From an uncultured Treponema sp. (GTDB lineage Bacteria > Spirochaetota > Spirochaetia > Treponematales > Treponemataceae), in contig CALINC010000078.1 in assembly GCA_938045195.1 (NCBI GenBank), positions 1 through 6,074 on the forward strand: 6,074 nt of DNA, given 5' to 3'. The notes below the pieces were generated by a model. It did not search any database. It was not told the DNA's origin and saw only the letters and a list, made by a program, of their open reading frames with translations. Shown one piece after another: positions 1-5,025 of the stretch (positions within the stretch are counted from its first letter, which is position 1; each line of letters starts with the position of its first letter). Both the position numbers and the translations under genes were made by a program.

Positions 1-1114
1 CAAACACGGCGCCGGAACCTCCGGTAACATCTTTCTGCAAAACCGATCCGATAAAGTAATGTAAATACTCAGGAGACTCTCCGGCGGTTAAATTCTTTTC
101 GGTTCGTAAAACGGCAATATCGCTGTTTTTTAGCACGGCGCCTTTCTGTAAATCTTTTATATAATGCAGCGAACGATTCGTTTTACCGTAATTCTCTTTT
201 TCCGCAGCAGCAAGTTTTTTTTCACCGTCACCGATAATGCGCTGTAGAAAATCTTTAGAATAGCCGTAAGCTTGTGCTGCCTTAAAAATATCTTCATCGG
301 ATTTACCCGTTAATTCCCTTACTATTTTTGACATTTGCAAAAACTGTGCGGGTTCCAATGCGACAGGATCATCAAGACCGGCATCGCTGCGGGAAAGACA
401 AATATGCTTTTCAAGAATACAGGCACCGCTCAATAATCCTGCTATCGGAACGGCAGCAGGATCAAGAGAATGATCGCTAATACCGACAGGACTGTTAAAC
501 AACATCGACAAGGATTGCAACACAGCTGTATTATAATCCGTTTCCGGCGCAGGATAGGCTGTTACGCAATGAAGCAATGCCCGCATATTGGCAGGTAGCC
601 CGTTGCTTTCCAAACAGCTTATGGCACGTTCAATATCGCCAAGCCGAGAGACACCCGTCGAAAGAATAACCGGCAGTCCGAATGAAGCAACGCGTTCAAG
701 CAGCGGAAAATGATTGAGTTCCGGCGACGCAATTTTTATAAAAGCCGGATTAAGCTGCCGCAATTCATCGGCGGAACGAAGTCCGAATGCCGAAGCTGAA
801 AAAAGCATTCCAAGCTTATGTGCATACTGTGCCAAGTCACCGTAAAAATCAATACTGCACTCCAACTCTCTAAAGCGTTCATAGAGGGGAATCCTTCCGG
901 TCGGTAAATTCACAAAACCGGTATCGGGATGCAAAATTTCATCAGCATACACAATCTGAAATTTAACCGCATCGGCTCCGCTTTCTTTAGCAGCCGCTAC
1001 CAATTCTTTCGCCTTCTGCAAGCTGCCGTTATGCCCTGTTCCAATCTCCGCAATAATCAACACGTGCTCTTTATAAGAAAACAGCTGTCCATCCGTCTTA
1101 AACACCTTCTCCAT
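1..1114 (-). CDS. N-acetylneuraminate/pseudaminate synthase family protein (NeuB/PseI/SpsE type), 3' end cut by window
   Basis: Enzymes of this family condense phosphoenolpyruvate with a hexosamine-type sugar to make sialic, legionaminic or pseudaminic acid for surface or flagellar glycans. 371 residues are visible. The TIM-barrel domain has the N-terminal AEIGTGHNG signature (residues 22-30), VKFQ (50-53), FIKIASPE (125-132), and two likely metal-ligand histidines in LLHC (180-183) and GISDHS (211-216). A C-terminal SAF/antifreeze-like domain starts near residue 315 (RSLHYIKDLQKGAVL, then LRTEK). Family members are about 335-370 residues, so only a few residues should be missing past the left edge. 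The ATG at 1114 is the first in-frame start after a TAG stop five nucleotides upstream of it, and no Shine-Dalgarno sequence precedes it. Base composition is much richer in G+C than the cassette (32 of 60 bases in 601-660), consistent with resident chromosome. The family is clear; which nonulosonic acid is made cannot be told. Confidence 0.9.
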   Translation of the reverse strand, partial: MEKVFKTDGQLFSYKEHVLIIAEIGTGHNGSLQKAKELVAAAKESGADAVKFQIVYADEILHPDTGFVNLPTGRIPLYERFRELECSIDFYGDLAQYAHKLGMLFSASAFGLRSADELRQLNPAFIKIASPELNHFPLLERVASFGLPVILSTGVSRLGDIERAISCLESNGLPANMRALLHCVTAYPAPETDYNTAVLQSLSMLFNSPVGISDHSLDPAAVPIAGLLSGACILEKHICLSRSDAGLDDPVALEPAQFLQMSKIVRELTGKSDEDIFKAAQAYGYSKDFLQRIIGDGEKKLAAAEKENYGKTNRSLHYIKDLQKGAVLKNSDIAVLRTEKNLTAGESPEYLHYFIGSVLQKDVTGGSGAVF

Positions 1115-1122
1115 AGCTAACT

Positions 1123-1151
1123 AGTATAGTCGAAATAAGTACTTCTGTATA
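1123..1151 (-). promoter_or_regulatory. Possible promoter of the nonulosonate synthase gene
   Basis: On the minus strand TATACA (1146-1151, 4 of 6 to TTGACA) lies 17 bp before TATACT (1123-1128, 5 of 6 to TATAAT). Transcription would start about 7 bp downstream, near 1116, only a couple of bases before the ATG at 1114. That would give an almost leaderless mRNA and fits the missing Shine-Dalgarno sequence. The -35 match is weak, so this is tentative. Confidence 0.4.
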
Positions 1152-1180
1152 TCAGGTATATGACCTCACGTTAAGTCTAA

Positions 1181-1267
1181 CCGAAAAGAAAATTGCCTGA
1201 AGAAACAGCCGAACGGTGCTATGCAGCAAACAAGGAACAAAAGGTGAAAATTATTGATGAGTTATAA
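1181..1267 (+). pseudogene. Possible N-terminal remnant of an integrase-type transposase
   Basis: Between an in-frame TAA (1178-1180) and TAA (1265-1267) the plus strand reads 28 codons with no ATG start. The peptide includes RKLPEETAERCYAANKEQK followed by VKIIDEL. It resembles, from memory, the start of some DDE integrase-type transposases, which run like '...ETA.RY..A.K..K.KILDEF..LTGYNR'. The similarity stops at the TAA and nothing recognisable follows. The stretch is very short and could be chance; a BLASTX-type search against insertion-sequence proteins would decide. Confidence 0.3.
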
Positions 1268-1322
1268 GTATTCAGCATATATACCGAAAAATGACTATTT
1301 TCAGCTTTTTCAACACAATTAA

Positions 1323-1331
1323 TCGCTATAT
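1323..1331 (+). repeat. Left target-site duplication of the MITE-like element
   Basis: TCGCTATAT abuts the left terminal inverted repeat of the 1332-1471 element and is identical to the copy at 1472-1480 on its other side. Perfect identity suggests a fairly recent insertion. Confidence 0.75.
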
Positions 1332-1471
1332 CACGGAAATCAATTTCTATCCTGTTCATAGATTTTAAAGCCGAAACCACCGAAAAATATTAAAAAGGTG
1401 TATCATTATTTCTAAAAACATCATAGAAATGATCAGATTGCAATATCATTTCTCAAAAATTGATTTCCGTG
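1332..1471. mobile_element. 140-bp MITE-like non-autonomous element with 15-bp inverted ends and 9-bp target duplication
   Basis: The element begins with CACGGAAATCAATTT (1332-1346) and ends with its exact reverse complement (1457-1471). It is flanked directly on both sides by the 9-bp direct repeat TCGCTATAT (1323-1331 and 1472-1480), which is what a transposition event leaves behind. There is no coding capacity inside. An internal 9-bp perfect stem (AGAAATGAT 1425-1433 with ATCATTTCT 1445-1453) suggests further folding. A transposase acting in trans would be needed, and none is in the window. A 9-bp duplication occurs in several IS families, so I do not assign one. Confidence 0.8.
1449..1471 (-). 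repeat. Left copy of a 23-bp inverted repeat flanking the cassette (also the MITE right end)
   Basis: The terminal 23 bp of the MITE-like element are repeated without mismatch, in inverted orientation, at 4716-4738. The two copies bracket the four-gene cassette, with the CACGG tips pointing inward toward the genes. Confidence 0.85.
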
Positions 1472-1480
1472 TCGCTATAT
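1472..1480 (+). repeat. Right target-site duplication of the MITE-like element
   Basis: TCGCTATAT, same orientation and sequence as 1323-1331, directly after the right terminal inverted repeat that ends at 1471. Confidence 0.75.
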
Positions 1481-1580
1481 GCAGCGTACCAAGCAACGCT
1501 TTCATACCGCATGCAAAGATACTGAATAATTACGATAAGTTTATTACAGCAATTGATTACAACTGAAAATATACCATTTA

Positions 1581-1594
1581 TGTTCTAAAGAACA
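1581..1594. repeat. 14-bp operator-like palindrome downstream of the cassette
   Basis: TGTTCT-AA-AGAACA is a perfect 6-bp inverted repeat with a 2-bp centre. It lies about 90 bp past the stop codon of the glycosylase gene. It could be a regulator site or a weak transcript-end hairpin; no U-run follows, so I do not call it a terminator. Confidence 0.3.
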
Positions 1595-1682
1595 CTACGT
1601 ACATAAAAGCGATATTCTTTAACTATGTTTAAGAAAAAGAAGAAAAACATAAGGCTTAAATCTATATTATTTTATAAGGAAT

Positions 1683-2321
1683 TTAAAATAATTTTAATTG
1701 TTTATTATCTGAAGACATATAATCCCAAATCATTTTATCTAGTACGCTCTCTTCTATGTTTAATTCTTTTGCTACAAATTTAAAAATATCACGTGCTTCA
1801 TAATATGTATTTATAGGTATTTCAGAATTTTTTAGAAATTTAAATAAATGCCTATCAATTGGAATAGATTCCATTCCTGATAAAAGTTTTAAATAATCAA
1901 TAGTTTTATACCCGATACCTTCAATATCTAATAATTTATTTTCATTATCTGATAACTTTATCCATAGTCCAAAATCTTTTTCAGTATTTACCCCTTCGTT
2001 ATAAAGAAACCAGGCCAAATCACATAACGTCTTTTGTTTTTTTTTATTTTTCCACTGTATAATCTGTTCAATTGGAATAGTTTGAAATAAAATTATAAAA
2101 TCGCAAGTAGAAATAAAATCAGAGTAATTATATAGAATATTAGAAATTCTAGGCATAACAACTGTTTTATAATTCATTCCAGCCTGCAGTATTGCATCTG
2201 ATAATGTAGCAGCCATATTATTATACGGTTCACGTTTTACACAACTACCAGTTTTAATTGGTATTTTTTTTATTGCTTCTTTGAGCTTAATAATATTGCT
2301 TACCCAAACAGTTTCATTCAT
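1683..2321 (-). CDS. OGG-type helix-hairpin-helix DNA N-glycosylase/lyase-like protein (Cap11-like)
   Basis: This 212-aa protein is probably a base-excision glycosylase of the HhH-GPD/OGG group, which flips out a modified purine from DNA and cleaves its glycosidic bond. The C-terminal half carries the hallmark hairpin LLDIEGIGYKTIDYLKLL (130-147) followed by IPIDRHLFKFL (153-163). K139 matches the catalytic lysine and D156 the catalytic aspartate of OGG1 (K249 and D268 in the human enzyme), so activity looks intact. No iron-sulphur cysteine cluster like that of Nth/MutY is seen. It is the last gene of the cassette and its ATG overlaps the QueC-like stop by 8 bp (ATGAATGA), implying translational coupling. 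OGG-like genes paired with QueC-like genes are known as cap11 and cap9 in type IV CBASS. Its substrate may be a deazaguanine-type base, but that is inference. Confidence 0.8.
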   Translation of the reverse strand: MNETVWVSNIIKLKEAIKKIPIKTGSCVKREPYNNMAATLSDAILQAGMNYKTVVMPRISNILYNYSDFISTCDFIILFQTIPIEQIIQWKNKKKQKTLCDLAWFLYNEGVNTEKDFGLWIKLSDNENKLLDIEGIGYKTIDYLKLLSGMESIPIDRHLFKFLKNSEIPINTYYEARDIFKFVAKELNIEESVLDKMIWDYMSSDNKQLKLF

Positions 2322-2958
2322 GACTTTTTATATTTAAGATATTATTCATAGCTACTAATCGATCGATACAATTAGGACATGCTCCACACGGTATTATGGA
2401 ATTTACCTGGCATGAATAAGTCTTTTCTATTGGAGCTTTTAACTTCAAACCTAACCTTGCAACATCTGTTTTTGTGAGCTCTCTAAAAGGCATATTTATT
2501 CTTATTGAGCCATATTCATATAATAAATTTTCCAATTTAGTAAAAAACTCCATAGAGCAATCTATTTCTTTTGCATGATTACTATTAATAAAAGCTGTAT
2601 AGACATCTTTTATCCCCATGGACTGTGCGTATGCTGACGCTAACGCAATGAATAATATATTCCTATAAGGTAAGTACAAATCTTCAGCAACAACAGTATC
2701 TTTCCAAAGATTTGCTTCAATAATCATTCTTGATTTCGATTCTCTATATACATCACCTACTTTTATTATTCTAATATTATCTTTAAATACCAAGGGAACA
2801 ACTTCCAAAAGAGTTTTATATTCTGTTTCTTTACAATGTTGCTCATAGTCAATAAATAACACAACAATATTTTTATGTTCATTTGCTAATTTATAAGCTA
2901 ACACAGTTGAGTCCATACCTCCAGAGGCTAAAAGTAATGCATCAAATTTATTATCCAT
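2314..2958 (-). CDS. QueC-like 7-cyano-7-deazaguanine synthase family protein (Cap9/QatC-like)
   Basis: QueC uses ATP to activate 7-carboxy-7-deazaguanine and converts it through the amide to preQ0. The 214-aa length is normal for the family (about 220-230). It has the N-type PP-loop SGGMDST (residues 12-18) for ATP binding, LPYRNILFIALASAYA (96-111) in the place of the QueC RN motif, and a zinc site of four cysteines C183, C191, C194 and C197 (PCGACPNCIDR). All key residues seem present. A GGATG-like ribosome site (2966-2971) precedes the ATG, which overlaps the upstream kinase/NDT gene by 8 bp (ATGGATAA). No queD, queE, folE or tgt is in the window, so it would depend on substrate made elsewhere. 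Its partners suggest a defence role, where QueC-like enzymes are reported to join a deazaguanine to a protein N-terminus, rather than ordinary queuosine synthesis. Confidence 0.9.
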   Translation of the reverse strand: MDNKFDALLLASGGMDSTVLAYKLANEHKNIVVLFIDYEQHCKETEYKTLLEVVPLVFKDNIRIIKVGDVYRESKSRMIIEANLWKDTVVAEDLYLPYRNILFIALASAYAQSMGIKDVYTAFINSNHAKEIDCSMEFFTKLENLLYEYGSIRINMPFRELTKTDVARLGLKLKAPIEKTYSCQVNSIIPCGACPNCIDRLVAMNNILNIKSHE

Positions 2959-4285
2959 TGTGAATCATCCTATTTATTATAAAAAAAACTGCATTTATAA
3001 CATCATTTATTGTATGACAATAGTAGTCACAGGATTTATCGAGAAACATATTAGATGCAATATTATAGGGATCAAACAGTATTATGGGTTTTTCAGCCTT
3101 TTTATAATATCCTATTTCAACTAAAGTTCCTTGATCGTTTGTTAATAGGCTTGCAATCATAAATTTACAAGCATCTAGCAAGTTTAAATCTTTAAAATAT
3201 ACTTCTTCTTTATCTTTTTCAGCAGAGGAACTTGATATCTGCCCATTTTCTCTAATTGGCAGGCGAGGAATAAAGTGGTGATATTCTAATGCAACTATAA
3301 GATTATCAAGCAAAGTTCTATTTACATAATTGAAATCAGGTGCTGCCATATAAATTGGATATTGAGTTCTTATGAACCATGGAACCCTTACTCCATGCAG
3401 TGCGGCAAAATCTCCTTTTTTGCTTTTTATAAGCATTACATTTTGTTTAAATTCATCAAAATCAAAAACTTGTGCATATTCGGCAGCTACCCAAGCAGCA
3501 AATGCAAGATTACTAGCATTATCATCAAATGATTTAAAAAGATATGCAACATTAAAAATATCTCCAACACCAACAGAAATAGTGGAATGATCACATACCT
3601 GTGCAGATGCCTCATATTTACATTTTTTATTGAAATCATATCCCCATGAACCACCTCTATTTTCTTTGACAATTAGTTGTTCAATAGAATACTTTGAAAA
3701 AGTATTTATGAGTTTTTTATTGTTATCACATTGGAATAATTCTTTATAAGAATCTGTAGAGGTGGAAAGAAATATCGTCTGAATATTATTTAAAATAGAA
3801 ACATCGCTACTATCATAATTTAAATCAATATGAATTTTATATTTGTTTCTATCTATTTGGCTTAAAAAGCTATCAACTTTAAATCGGCCGGGAAATATCA
3901 ATATATCTGTCGGTGAACAAGAATTAAGAATACTTGTAATTAATAAATCATCTTTATAGATAGCTTGTTGACAAAGTATATTCGTATATATCTGTTGTTC
4001 ACTTTCATCCGAATGATCAATAAGAAATATGTTGGGGGCACTATCGATAATTCCCAAAGAATAAATTTCGTTAGCTCCTAATATATCCTTACCAAATCTA
4101 TTTATATCGTCTTTAAGATAAGTAGGTGCATAATAAGCAAACGAAAAATTCATTTCCAACGCCGACAATGCTCTTAATGCATGAAAAATACCGCCCAGTC
4201 TTACTAAGTTTTCATTTCCCTGTTTTTTATCTAAATGAAAATCAACAAAGACTTCACCAATTACAAGGAATTTTCTATGCGGCAT
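2951..4285 (-). CDS. PfkB-like kinase fused to a nucleoside 2-deoxyribosyltransferase (NDT) domain
   Basis: A 444-aa two-domain protein. Residues about 1-300 are a PfkB/ribokinase-type fold: GEVFVDF (10-16), RLGGIFHALRAL (29-40), VKENRGGSWGY (206-216) and the anion-hole/catalytic GVGD (239-242, D242) followed by IFNVAYLF. Residues about 307-444 resemble NDT enzymes, which break or exchange the base-deoxyribose bond: PIYMAAPDF (310-318), FKDLNLLDAC (364-373), then NDQGTLVEIGYY (383-394) and KPIILFDP (399-406). E390 fits the nucleophilic glutamate and D384 sits six residues before it, as D92/E98 do in Lactobacillus NDT; D366 may match D72. A Shine-Dalgarno AAGGAG (4291-4296) lies 5 nt before the ATG, in the 11-bp gap after the preceding gene. 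NDT-like domains act as effectors in some retrons. Here it may be an effector or a base-exchange enzyme; the real substrate is unknown. Confidence 0.82.
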   Translation of the reverse strand: MPHRKFLVIGEVFVDFHLDKKQGNENLVRLGGIFHALRALSALEMNFSFAYYAPTYLKDDINRFGKDILGANEIYSLGIIDSAPNIFLIDHSDESEQQIYTNILCQQAIYKDDLLITSILNSCSPTDILIFPGRFKVDSFLSQIDRNKYKIHIDLNYDSSDVSILNNIQTIFLSTSTDSYKELFQCDNNKKLINTFSKYSIEQLIVKENRGGSWGYDFNKKCKYEASAQVCDHSTISVGVGDIFNVAYLFKSFDDNASNLAFAAWVAAEYAQVFDFDEFKQNVMLIKSKKGDFAALHGVRVPWFIRTQYPIYMAAPDFNYVNRTLLDNLIVALEYHHFIPRLPIRENGQISSSSAEKDKEEVYFKDLNLLDACKFMIASLLTNDQGTLVEIGYYKKAEKPIILFDPYNIASNMFLDKSCDYYCHTINDVINAVFFIINRMIHNG

Positions 4286-4296
4286 AGCAACTCCTT

Positions 4297-4647
4297 TTAT
4301 TGTAGCTTTATTGTTATATAAGGGATTGGTGTAGTACCGGAAGATTCAATGTTCCCTGTTATATTTTTCCCTTGTTGAATTTCTTTTAGCAAATAGTTAT
4401 ATTGTACTGGAAGATTTCCGATTATTTCATTCATCGAGGTTAGTTGTGCCGCTATTCTCTTATTCGAAAAAGTTATTGTAATAAGCTTACCTGGATTAGG
4501 AACAGAATTATGGTTAATATAATAACTTGAAGTCGCTACATCTTCAAGAATTATTATTTTATCTTGAAAATTCTGATTTTTATTATTGGCAACTCCCAAC
4601 CCATCACTTTTATAATTACCAAATTGACCAGCTCCAGCAGATCCCAT
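4297..4647 (-). CDS. Small protein with Gly-rich Met-Gly N-terminus, first gene of the cassette
   Basis: I do not recognise this 116-aa protein with confidence. It starts MGSAGAGQFGNYKSDGLG, a flexible glycine/serine-rich tail of about 25 residues, then a compact domain of short beta-like stretches (KIIILEDV 29-36, KLITITFS 54-61) and a closing segment (IIGNLPVQYNYLLKEIQQG, 75-93, then ITIKL near the end). There is no signal peptide, membrane span or cysteine. Met removal would expose an N-terminal glycine. QueC-like defence enzymes are reported to conjugate a deazaguanine to such a glycine on a partner protein, so this may be the modified component of the system. It is too short to be a CD-NTase. 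The start is supported by GGAGG (4657-4661), 9 nt upstream. Another ATG at 4655 is in a different frame and only 1 nt from that site. Confidence 0.8.
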   Translation of the reverse strand: MGSAGAGQFGNYKSDGLGVANNKNQNFQDKIIILEDVATSSYYINHNSVPNPGKLITITFSNKRIAAQLTSMNEIIGNLPVQYNYLLKEIQQGKNITGNIESSGTTPIPYITIKLQ

Positions 4648-4656
4648 TTTTTCATT

Positions 4657-4661
4657 CCTCC
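4657..4661 (-). promoter_or_regulatory. Ribosome binding site deciding the small-protein start
   Basis: GGAGG on the minus strand sits 9 nt before the ATG at 4647, so translation begins with Met-Gly-Ser. The neighbouring ATG at 4655-4653 is too close to this site and out of frame. The choice matters because it fixes glycine as residue 2. Confidence 0.7.
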
Positions 4662-4668
4662 ATATAGA

Positions 4669-4697
4669 ATTATATTATAAGCATTTTTAGAAGTCAA
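4669..4697 (-). promoter_or_regulatory. Near-consensus sigma-70 promoter of the four-gene cassette
   Basis: Minus strand TTGACT (4692-4697, 5 of 6) and TATAAT (4669-4674, 6 of 6) are separated by exactly 17 bp. The expected start of transcription, about 4661-4663, falls at or just before the Shine-Dalgarno sequence, giving a leader of only about 15 nt. A second TATAAT at 4674-4679 has a 12-bp spacer and is not favoured. This looks like a strong housekeeping-type promoter. Confidence 0.75.
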
Positions 4698-4703
4698 TCC
4701 ATC

Positions 4704-4715
4704 ACATTTAAATGT
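4704..4715. promoter_or_regulatory. 12-bp perfect palindrome beside the cassette promoter
   Basis: ACATTTAAATGT is fully self-complementary. It lies 6 bp upstream of the -35 box and directly abuts the 23-bp repeat at 4716-4738. The position suits an activator or repressor site, but no regulator gene is in the window, and AT-rich palindromes of this size can arise by chance. Confidence 0.35.
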
Positions 4716-4738
4716 CACGGAAATCAATTTTTGAGAAA
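4716..4738 (+). repeat. Right copy of the 23-bp inverted repeat (solo or decayed MITE end)
   Basis: Begins CACGGAAATCAATTTTTGAG and is a perfect 23-bp reverse complement of 1449-1471. A few further matches (about 6 of the next 10 positions) hint that it is the end of a decayed copy of the same element family running toward dnaN. No opposite end (CCGTG) is found between 4739 and 5098, and there is no TCGCTATAT next to it. Confidence 0.8.
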
Positions 4739-4935
4739 AGGTTTTGAATAGTTACAGCTATTTTTACAAATAATACTATTAGTCATCAATTTATATTTTT
4801 CTATACGTCGCAATTCATCTCTGCATATTACACTTCTCTATTTCTCACATCAATAACTCCTCTGTTCATAACCTCTGCATAATCGATGTAAAACTTGTTT
4901 ATAAGACCTATTCTACTGTGTACATCTTTTTCAGC

Positions 4936-4944
4936 TGTGCATAA
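4936..4944 (-). promoter_or_regulatory. DnaA box, perfect match to TTATNCACA
   Basis: The minus strand reads TTATGCACA. It is the best single DnaA-box match in the window and sits in a group of weaker ones. Expected to bind double-stranded DnaA. Confidence 0.65.
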
Positions 4945-5025
4945 CGATACAAATTGTGAACAATTCAAACATCATTATTCAAGCGCTAACTAACGGCTAA
5001 CCAATGCCTTAACCTAAATATCAAG

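Larger units (their letters stand above)
1115..1682. other. 568-bp intergenic region with mobile-element traces
   Basis: No convincing complete gene is present on either strand. The region holds the putative promoter at 1123-1151, a short coding-like remnant at 1181-1267, the MITE-like element at 1332-1471 with its target duplications, a 14-bp palindrome at 1581-1594 and a weak hairpin at 1624-1651. It separates the G+C-richer resident gene on the left from the AT-rich cassette on the right and may be a place of repeated insertion. Confidence 0.7.

Noticed and set aside
929..1120. 63-codon plus-strand reading frame
   Set aside because: It lies antisense within the well-supported nonulosonate synthase gene, has no ribosome site and no recognisable domain.
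1483..1500. Hairpin AGCGT/ACGCT as a terminator or attachment site
   Set aside because: Only a 5-bp stem with an 8-nt loop and no T-run on either side; expected by chance.
1624..1651. Rho-independent terminator for the cassette
   Set aside because: TATGTTT/AAACATA forms a 7-bp stem, but it is AT-only apart from one G-C pair, the loop is 14 nt, and no U-run follows on the minus strand.
2314..2958. Ordinary queuosine biosynthesis operon
   Set aside because: No queD, queE, folE, queF or tgt nearby, and the neighbours (NDT fusion, OGG-like) are not queuosine genes. It cannot be fully excluded that it also serves queuosine synthesis.
3372..3672. Short reading frames on both strands (plus 3372-3590, minus 3487-3672)
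   Set aside because: Both are inside the PfkB-NDT gene in other frames and show no protein-like features.
1683..4647. Complete type IV CBASS operon
   Set aside because: No CD-NTase is present (no GS...DxD nucleotidyltransferase motif in any gene), no TGT-like Cap10, and no typical CBASS membrane or nuclease effector. Only the QueC- and OGG-like parts match.
1683..4647. Qat (qatABCD) defence system
   Set aside because: There is a QueC-like gene and a small MG-starting protein, but no KAP-type ATPase (QatA) and no TatD-type DNase (QatD).
1449..4738. Cassette as the cargo of a transposon ended by the 23-bp repeats
   Set aside because: In the MITE the CACGG tip is the outer end. In the pair around the cassette both tips face the cassette, so the genes are outside the elements. 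There is also no target duplication around 1449-4738.
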